Of a stretch of 17,756 nt of DNA, positions 13,735 to 17,756 are shown piece after piece; within the stretch, counting starts at the first letter, position 1; every line of letters begins with the position of its first letter. The notes beneath the pieces are model-generated. The model saw nothing but the letters and a program-made list of their open reading frames with translations, did not search any database and had not been told where the DNA came from. Source of the DNA: Planctomycetota bacterium. Lineage in GTDB: Bacteria; Planctomycetota; UBA1135. Location of the stretch: NCBI GenBank assembly GCA_014382465.1, contig JACNJP010000184.1, forward strand, positions 1-17,756. The letters run 5' to 3'. The translations under genes and the position numbers were made by a program.

Positions 13735-14495
13735 CGTGGTTCCTTCCTCGAGGATTCGCTGAGAGTTTGGCGCCGGAATTGCTCCTGGTGGAGCAGGATC
13801 TCGGCGAGGGCGTCATCGAACCGCGAGTCGTCGGCCTTATTGGGATTCAGCTCGAGTCCGTTTCTACGAGCTTCGGCGACCTCCTCGTCCGTGAAGCTGA
13901 ACGTGGCCAGGACCTCCTGGACCTGGACCCGGAGCGCGTCCCGGACCTTCTTCAGCCGCCGACTGACGGTCGGTTCGCTCATCCCGATGGCTTCGGCGAC
14001 CTCCTTGCCGCTGCGTCCGTCCAGGACCCTCATCCGGAAGACCGAGAAATCCAGGAAATCAGTCGCGCGCTCCACCTTGCGTACAGCGGACTCGACCTTG
14101 GCCCGGAACATGGCGGCTTCGAAGTCGGAGTCCGGGGCGGGGACCGAGGACTGGCCGCTCCATGACTCGTCCAGCGAGGCTGGCCGCCTGCCGCTCCCTC
14201 GCTTCTTGGCCATCCGGCGGTCCAATTCGTCTCCGAGGACGTGCTTGGCGATCGCCAGGACCCAGGTCGAGAACCGGGCCCCCTTCGCTGGATCGTGCCT
14301 GTGGATGCTGTTCGAGAGGGCCGCGAGGGTCTCCTGTGAGAGGTCCTGGACGGTCTCCGGGCCTACCCAGCCGTAGCCCCAGCGGCCGATCTGGGCCCTC
14401 AACACGGGACCGAAAGTGTCCCAGAGCTCGAACCAGGCTTCCGGGTCCTGGGCCCGGAGCCGTCCGACGAAGCGGGTGGTCAGATTGCTGAGCAT
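13731..14495 (-). CDS. ECF-type RNA polymerase sigma factor
   Basis: A 254-residue sigma factor with region 2 (about 15-95), a linker, region 4 with helix-turn-helix (about 145-190, core GKEVAEAIGMSEPTVSRRLK) and an unusual C-terminal tail of about 60 residues (192-254). Region 2 shows the core-binding helix with DLSQETLAAL (51-60) and FSTWVLAIAKHVLGDELDRR (75-94), which would melt and recognise the -10. The acidic D-x-E-D-type patch usual in ECF region 2.2 is here T48-V-Q-D51. No anti-sigma gene is adjacent; instead the stop overlaps the start of the membrane Ser/Thr kinase. The ATG at 14495 has no Shine-Dalgarno sequence but sits 6 nt after TAGAAT. ECF/kinase pairs of this kind are known, with EcfP/PknT as the studied example. 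Confidence 0.9.
   Translation of the reverse strand: MLSNLTTRFVGRLRAQDPEAWFELWDTFGPVLRAQIGRWGYGWVGPETVQDLSQETLAALSNSIHRHDPAKGARFSTWVLAIAKHVLGDELDRRMAKKRGSGRRPASLDESWSGQSSVPAPDSDFEAAMFRAKVESAVRKVERATDFLDFSVFRMRVLDGRSGKEVAEAIGMSEPTVSRRLKKVRDALRVQVQEVLATFSFTDEEVAEARRNGLELNPNKADDSRFDDALAEILLHQEQFRRQTLSESSRKEPR
13741..13746 (-). promoter_or_regulatory. Ribosome binding site of the kinase gene
   Basis: GAAGGA on the minus strand lies 6 nt before the kinase ATG, inside the 3' end of the sigma gene. It supports the ATG at 13734 and the 4-nt overlap, so kinase translation can be both coupled and independently initiated. The bases TCCTCGAGGA at 13745-13754 beside it form a 10-bp palindrome. Confidence 0.7.
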
Positions 14496-14501
14496 GCTGT
14501 G

Positions 14502-14507
14502 ATTCTA
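14502..14507 (-). promoter_or_regulatory. -10-like hexamer for the sigma/kinase operon
   Basis: TAGAAT on the minus strand is followed by CACAGC and the sigma-factor ATG. The 6-nt spacing would place +1 at the A of the ATG, giving a leaderless mRNA, which fits the absence of any Shine-Dalgarno sequence. The -35 region lies in the inverted repeat at 14520-14544 and has no TTGACA-like sequence, so an activator or an alternative sigma may be involved. Confidence 0.45.
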
Positions 14508-14519
14508 GGCCGTCCTGGC

Positions 14520-14544
14520 CCTTGGGCGGCACTACGACCCAAGG
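14520..14544. repeat. Inverted repeat over the -35 region of the sigma gene, candidate operator
   Basis: The arms CCTTGGG (14520-14526) and CCCAAGG (14538-14544) are perfect inverted copies separated by 11 nt. If the sigma transcript starts at 14495, the repeat covers about -25 to -49. It fits a dimeric regulator site but could also be chance in GC-rich DNA. A second stem, CCCCTG/CAGGGG with a 5-nt loop, follows directly at 14545-14561. Confidence 0.4.
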
Positions 14545-14573
14545 CCCCTGCGATTCAGGGGAAACGCCGAAAT

Positions 14574-14583
14574 CCCCCCCCCC
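14574..14583. repeat. Homopolymeric C10 tract in the divergent promoter region
   Basis: Ten consecutive C (G10 on the minus strand) lie between the sigma factor gene and the coiled-coil gene, 76 nt before the latter's ATG. No other homopolymer of this length occurs in the window. Such tracts slip easily during replication and in some bacteria alter promoter spacing. Confidence 0.6.
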
Positions 14584-14659
14584 TTTATCCGAACAAGGCT
14601 GCGTGGCCGGGAGGAACCGGCAGATCCAGGAAACCGCAAGCCAGTAGGCACCCAAGACA

Positions 14660-15553
14660 ATGAAGACCCTCTTCAAGCTGCTCATCGTCGCTGTCGTTCT
14701 CGGCGGCGCCATGGCCTTGATCGCCGGCCCCGATCGCGTAGGCGCGGTGGTCCACCAGGCCCACGCTTCCATCAACCAGGTCATCGACCAGAACATCTCT
14801 GATCCGATCGCGCTCCGTCGCCAGCTGCACAAGCTCGAGAAGGAGTACCCCGGCCGCATCTCCGCGATCCGCGGAGACATCGCTGAACTCGACGAACAGA
14901 AGCGCCAGCTCCAGCGCGAGCAGGCCATCGCCAGCCGCGTCGTCGTCCTGGCGGAGAAGGACCGGGCCGACCTCGAGGCTCAGCTTGCTTCCGTCGACTC
15001 TCAGTTGAAGGGCGAATACGCGCATCCGGTGTCCTACCGCAACACCACGGTGCCGGCGGCCCACGCCCAGCGCATCCGGTCGCGGGTCGAGCAAGTGCAG
15101 CACACGATCCTCGCCTACTCCAGCCGTGCCCAGGACGCCGTCCGTGACCTCGGCTACCTCGTGCAGCAGGAGGGCCGCCTCCACGGCCTCCTGGCCCAGG
15201 TTGAAGCGGAGCCCGCCCAGTTCCGAGCCCAGCTTCTGCAGCTCGATCGTCAGGTCGACGCGGTTGCCCGCAACGAGCGCTTGATCCAGCTGATGGAGAA
15301 GCGCCAGAGGACCATCGAACAGCTCAGCCGGTACGAGGTCGGCAGCTTGGACCACCTCCAGGGCCGGCTTGCGGAGATCCGCGCGCGGCAGGAGGCCCAG
15401 CTCGAGGTCTTGGCCGCTGCCGACTCCACCACCTCCTATGAGGACCAGGCACGCTTCGAGATCAACATGAGCGCTGAGGTCGAGCCGGCTGCGTTCGACG
15501 CCTCCTGGATCCAGGGATTCGAGAGCGCCGCGACCGCCGAATCGACCTTCTGA
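14660..15553 (+). CDS. Membrane-anchored coiled-coil protein of unknown function
   Basis: A 297-residue protein with a basic start (MKTLFK) and one hydrophobic segment (residues about 5-22), either a signal peptide or a signal anchor, followed by long charged helices. The region 48-120 (RRQLHKLEKEYPGRISAIRG, then heptad-like Leu, Ile and Val) and 135-252 are predicted coiled coil, rich in Gln, Glu, Arg and Ala. There is no cysteine. The tail (255-297) is acidic and probably disordered. I recognise no enzymatic motif; a structural envelope protein or scaffold is plausible. The ATG at 14660 is the first in frame and precedes the hydrophobic segment directly; no strong Shine-Dalgarno is seen. 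It diverges from the sigma/kinase operon across a 164-nt region, making it a candidate target of that sigma factor. Confidence 0.78.
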   Translation: MKTLFKLLIVAVVLGGAMALIAGPDRVGAVVHQAHASINQVIDQNISDPIALRRQLHKLEKEYPGRISAIRGDIAELDEQKRQLQREQAIASRVVVLAEKDRADLEAQLASVDSQLKGEYAHPVSYRNTTVPAAHAQRIRSRVEQVQHTILAYSSRAQDAVRDLGYLVQQEGRLHGLLAQVEAEPAQFRAQLLQLDRQVDAVARNERLIQLMEKRQRTIEQLSRYEVGSLDHLQGRLAEIRARQEAQLEVLAAADSTTSYEDQARFEINMSAEVEPAAFDASWIQGFESAATAESTF

Positions 15554-15574
15554 TCCTCCTCCCATCCGGTCACC

Positions 15575-15600
15575 GCGCCAGGCCCCTCGGGGCCTGGCGC
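15575..15600 (+). terminator. Strong GC-rich hairpin after the coiled-coil gene
   Basis: GCGCCAGGCCCC and GGGGCCTGGCGC are perfect 12-bp inverted arms around TC (in practice an 11-bp stem with a CTCG loop). The hairpin starts 22 nt after the stop codon and could end transcription, but no T tract follows, so it is not a classical intrinsic terminator. It ends only 5 nt before the TATGAT hexamer of the next gene. Confidence 0.5.
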
Positions 15601-15605
15601 TCGCA

Positions 15606-15611
15606 TATGAT
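15606..15611 (+). promoter_or_regulatory. -10-like hexamer 5 nt before the SLC13 start codon
   Basis: TATGAT is followed by CCGGC and then the ATG at 15617. There is no ribosome binding site between hairpin and start. The geometry would give a leaderless or nearly leaderless mRNA. The -35 position falls within the hairpin at 15575-15600 and shows no consensus. Confidence 0.4.
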
Positions 15612-15616
15612 CCGGC

Positions 15617-17395
15617 ATGGGTCTAGACGCCCTCCTGGTCGCGGCGATCGCCGTCCTCTCGCTCGCCCTCCTCGTCAGCGGCAAGCTCAGCCTCGACCTG
15701 ATCGGGCTCGGCCTGATCCTGGTCCTGGTGTTCTCCGGGCAGGTCGAGGCGAGATCGGCCCTCGCCGGCTTCGGCAACGGCACCGTCGTGACCCTCGCCG
15801 GACTCTATGTGATCGGTGAGGGGCTCACCAGGACGAGCGCCATGGCCTTCCTGGCTCGCCTCGTGCTCCGGCTCAGCGGAGGCAGCCCTACCCGCCTATT
15901 GCTCGTCCTCTGCTGCGCGACCGCTCTGATCTCCGCGGTCGCGAGCAACACCGCCGTGATGCTGGTGTTCCTGCCCCTGGCCATCGGCCTCTCCCGGGAC
16001 CTCGGGATCCCGGTCTCGCGGCTGTTGATGCCCATGGCCTTCGCCTCGATCTTCGGCGGAACCCTGACCCTCGTCGGGTCGTCGATCAACCTGCTCACGA
16101 GCGGCGCGGCGGAGGCCTACGGCGCCGCCCCGCTCGGGATGTTCGAGATGACCCCGATCGCGGCGCCGCTGTGCCTCGTGGGAGTCCCACTTACGGTCTA
16201 TTTGGCACGGAAGCTCCTCCCTGACCGGAGCTCCTTGAGTGTCGCCCTGGCCGCGGCTCCGACGCCCGAATTCGTCACGGAATTGACCGTCGGCGGGTCC
16301 TCTCCGCTGATCGGCCGTCCCGTCTCACAGTCCTTGGGCTTGGAGAAGGTCGAGCCGCTGTTCCTGGTCCGGGATGAACGCATGATCTGGCCTCCCTTCC
16401 GGAAGGAAGTGGTCGAGCCAGGAGACGTCCTGATGCTGCGCGGTCCAGTCCAGCGGCTCCTTGACCTGGGCTCGAGACTCGAATTGCAGATGCACGGGGA
16501 CACCCGTTTCGATCCCCACACGATGGTCCTGTTCGAGCTGGCGGTGGCACCGCGCTCGACGCTCGCTGGTCGCCAGGTCCGCGACCTCCACTTGTGGAGG
16601 GATTTCGGCGTGATCGTGGTAGCGGTCCTGCGCGGCGGACACCACTTCCGCGAGCGGGCCTCCCAGATGATCCTGCGGCCCGGCGACGTCCTCCTGGTCA
16701 GCGGGCCGGAGGAGTCGCAGGCAAGGCTGCGGAGCTCGATGGATTTCTTCCTCCTCCAGGGGATCGCCGAGAAGCCGGTCCTCAAGGCCCATGGCCGGCG
16801 AGCCCTGTGGGTCCTGGCCGCCGTGGTCGCCTTGTTCTCTCTCGGCGGCCTGGGCCTCAGCGAGTGGTTGCCGATCCCCATGGTCTCCCTGGCCGGGGCA
16901 ACCGCCATGGTCCTCGCCGGCTGCCTGCGCGCTCGGCGGGCATACCGCGCCATCGACTGGCCGATCCTGATCTTCGTGGTCGGCGCTCTGGCGCTCGGAG
17001 AGGCCATGAAGACCTCCGCGTTGGCCGACTCCTTGGCCCACGGGATCGTGAAGTTGATGAGCGGCTTAGGGCCGGCGGCGGTGGCGAGCGGCCTCCTGTT
17101 CGTCGGCACCTTCTTGAACCAGTTGACCTCGCCCTACGCGGTCACCGTCCTCTTGACGCCGATCGCCCTCGCGACCGCCGGGTCCCTCGGTCTCGAGGAT
17201 CCGCGCCCCTTCCTGCTGGCCATCGCCTTCTCGGGCTCGAACGCCTTCGCCACCCCGATGGGCCACCAGGTGAACCTGATGGTGCTCGGACCTGGAGGCT
17301 ACCGATTCTCGGACTTCTTGAGGCTCGGCCTGCCTCTCTGCCTGTTCTTCTGGGTGTTCGTCAGCGTCGGCCTGGCGCTCGCGACACCCGGCTGA
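15617..17395 (+). CDS. SLC13/DASS-family sodium-coupled anion carrier with two RCK_C domains
   Basis: A 592-residue inner-membrane carrier. Membrane helices occupy about residues 1-200 and 395-592. Between them are two soluble RCK_C (TrkA-C) domains, about 216-292 and 300-380, each ending with the PGDVL motif and a VSGP or LRGP turn. The first half has the SNT signature (Ser110-Asn111-Thr112, in VASNTAVMLVFLP) and GGTLTLVGSSINLL (147-160). The second half has NQLTSPYAV (501-509) and SNAFATPMGHQVNLMV (541-556). The family imports dicarboxylates, sulfate or other oxyanions with Na+; carriers with inserted RCK_C domains are common in bacteria, where those domains probably bind a regulatory ligand. 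The substrate cannot be assigned. The ATG at 15617 directly precedes the first helix and follows TATGAT. It is probably monocistronic and converges with the last gene, 6 nt between stops. Confidence 0.9.
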   Translation: MGLDALLVAAIAVLSLALLVSGKLSLDLIGLGLILVLVFSGQVEARSALAGFGNGTVVTLAGLYVIGEGLTRTSAMAFLARLVLRLSGGSPTRLLLVLCCATALISAVASNTAVMLVFLPLAIGLSRDLGIPVSRLLMPMAFASIFGGTLTLVGSSINLLTSGAAEAYGAAPLGMFEMTPIAAPLCLVGVPLTVYLARKLLPDRSSLSVALAAAPTPEFVTELTVGGSSPLIGRPVSQSLGLEKVEPLFLVRDERMIWPPFRKEVVEPGDVLMLRGPVQRLLDLGSRLELQMHGDTRFDPHTMVLFELAVAPRSTLAGRQVRDLHLWRDFGVIVVAVLRGGHHFRERASQMILRPGDVLLVSGPEESQARLRSSMDFFLLQGIAEKPVLKAHGRRALWVLAAVVALFSLGGLGLSEWLPIPMVSLAGATAMVLAGCLRARRAYRAIDWPILIFVVGALALGEAMKTSALADSLAHGIVKLMSGLGPAAVASGLLFVGTFLNQLTSPYAVTVLLTPIALATAGSLGLEDPRPFLLAIAFSGSNAFATPMGHQVNLMVLGPGGYRFSDFLRLGLPLCLFFWVFVSVGLALATPG

Positions 17396-17401
17396 GAAGG
17401 C

Positions 17402-17756
17402 CTAAAACGCCGGCAGCTGAGCGGCGGCCCACCGCTCCAGCAGGCGGAGGGCGCGGTCTGCACAGCGGAAGGTCGGCAGGCCGGCGTCGAGCAGCCTCGA
17501 GGCCAGAGGGTCGTAGAGAGGACCGGAATCGACCACCGCCGCCCAGGGCTTCTCGGTCGCCCGCCACAGCGCGATGAGCAGCCCGGCGACGCTGTCCTCG
17601 CGATCGACGTCCTCGTTGTGCTCCCCGGCTTCCAGGGTGTTCATCGCCGCCGTGAGGGGGACGCACCCGATCAAGCCGAGGTCCACCCCCGGGTCATTCA
17701 AGACCTGGGAAGCGGCAGCGGCGAACGGCCCGTCGGCCATCATCGGAGTGGTGTCC
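17402..17756 (-). CDS. Acyl-CoA/acetate-CoA ligase (NDP-forming type), C-terminal fragment (partial)
   Basis: The minus-strand frame is open from the window edge (17756) to the TAG at 17404-17402. The visible 118 residues are the C-terminus of a larger protein; the methionines at 17743 and 17740 are internal. Recognisable features are DTTPMMADGPFAAAA, DPGVDLGLIGCVPLTAA, EDVDREDSVAGLL, TEKPWAAVVDSG, LYDPLASRLLDAGLPTF and a closing ADRALRLLERW. This matches the end of the ligase-CoA part of acetate-CoA ligase (ADP-forming)-like and CoA-binding acyl-CoA synthetases, which couple acyl-CoA cleavage to nucleotide triphosphate formation or the reverse. The ATP-grasp and CoA-binding parts are outside the window, so specificity is unknown. 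Confidence 0.72.
   Translation of the reverse strand, partial: DTTPMMADGPFAAAASQVLNDPGVDLGLIGCVPLTAAMNTLEAGEHNEDVDREDSVAGLLIALWRATEKPWAAVVDSGPLYDPLASRLLDAGLPTFRCADRALRLLERWAAAQLPAF

Noticed and set aside
1..17756. CRISPR arrays, tRNA or rRNA genes, insertion sequences, phage, toxin-antitoxin or other defence genes
   Set aside because: I saw no direct repeat array, tRNA-like cloverleaf, transposase, integrase or defence motif on either strand. A tool search for small RNAs could still find something in 2365-2695.

Overview
This is a GC-rich bacterial chromosomal window with tightly packed protein genes. I see no RNA genes, insertion sequences, CRISPR arrays or phage genes. The content suggests Planctomycetota or a similar environmental Gram-negative lineage. 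The pointers are an ECF sigma factor overlapping a membrane Ser/Thr kinase, many large secreted proteins (a CehA-like PHP hydrolase, a PGRP amidase with a golvesin-type tail, a beta-helix/PA14 protein and a Cys-rich exported protein), and a rhodanese next to a MauE/DoxX-like membrane protein. The assignment rests on gene content only; Acidobacteriota and Myxococcota remain possible.

Layout. Positions 1-164 hold the last codons of an RND efflux pump gene, followed closely by a single-domain rhodanese (178-498). Then come rmlB and rmlA (548-2364), which overlap by 4 nt and encode the first two steps from glucose-1-phosphate to dTDP-4-keto-6-deoxyglucose; rmlC and rmlD are not in the window. A 331-nt AT-richer gap (2365-2695) leads into an isolated, strongly codon-biased gene for a secreted 10-cysteine protein (2696-3832), closed by a textbook intrinsic terminator.

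Positions 3947-9324 look like one five-gene plus-strand operon: an exported CehA/McbA-type PHP metallohydrolase, an exported PGRP amidase, a membrane-anchored rhodanese, a MauE/DoxX-like membrane protein and a monoacylglycerol-lipase-like hydrolase. Three of the four junctions are 4-nt stop/start overlaps. Converging on it is a minus-strand unit: an ECF-type sigma factor (13731-14495), a three-TM Ser/Thr kinase (11578-13734) overlapping it by 4 nt, and a secreted beta-helix/PA14-like protein (9343-11559). Diverging from the sigma gene is a membrane-anchored coiled-coil protein (14660-15553). An SLC13-family carrier with two RCK_C domains follows (15617-17395), and the window ends inside a minus-strand acyl-CoA synthetase (NDP-forming type).

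The most interesting element is the sigma/kinase pair. In sigma region 2.2, where ECF factors usually carry an acidic D-x-E-D-like patch, this protein has T48-V-Q-D. That matches the principle known for EcfP/PknT of Vibrio parahaemolyticus, where kinase phosphorylation of a threonine restores the missing negative charge and switches the sigma factor on. Also notable are several start codons placed 5-9 nt after a TAnnAT -10-like hexamer (possible leaderless or very short-leader transcripts), and a C10 tract and an inverted repeat in the sigma/coiled-coil divergent promoter region.
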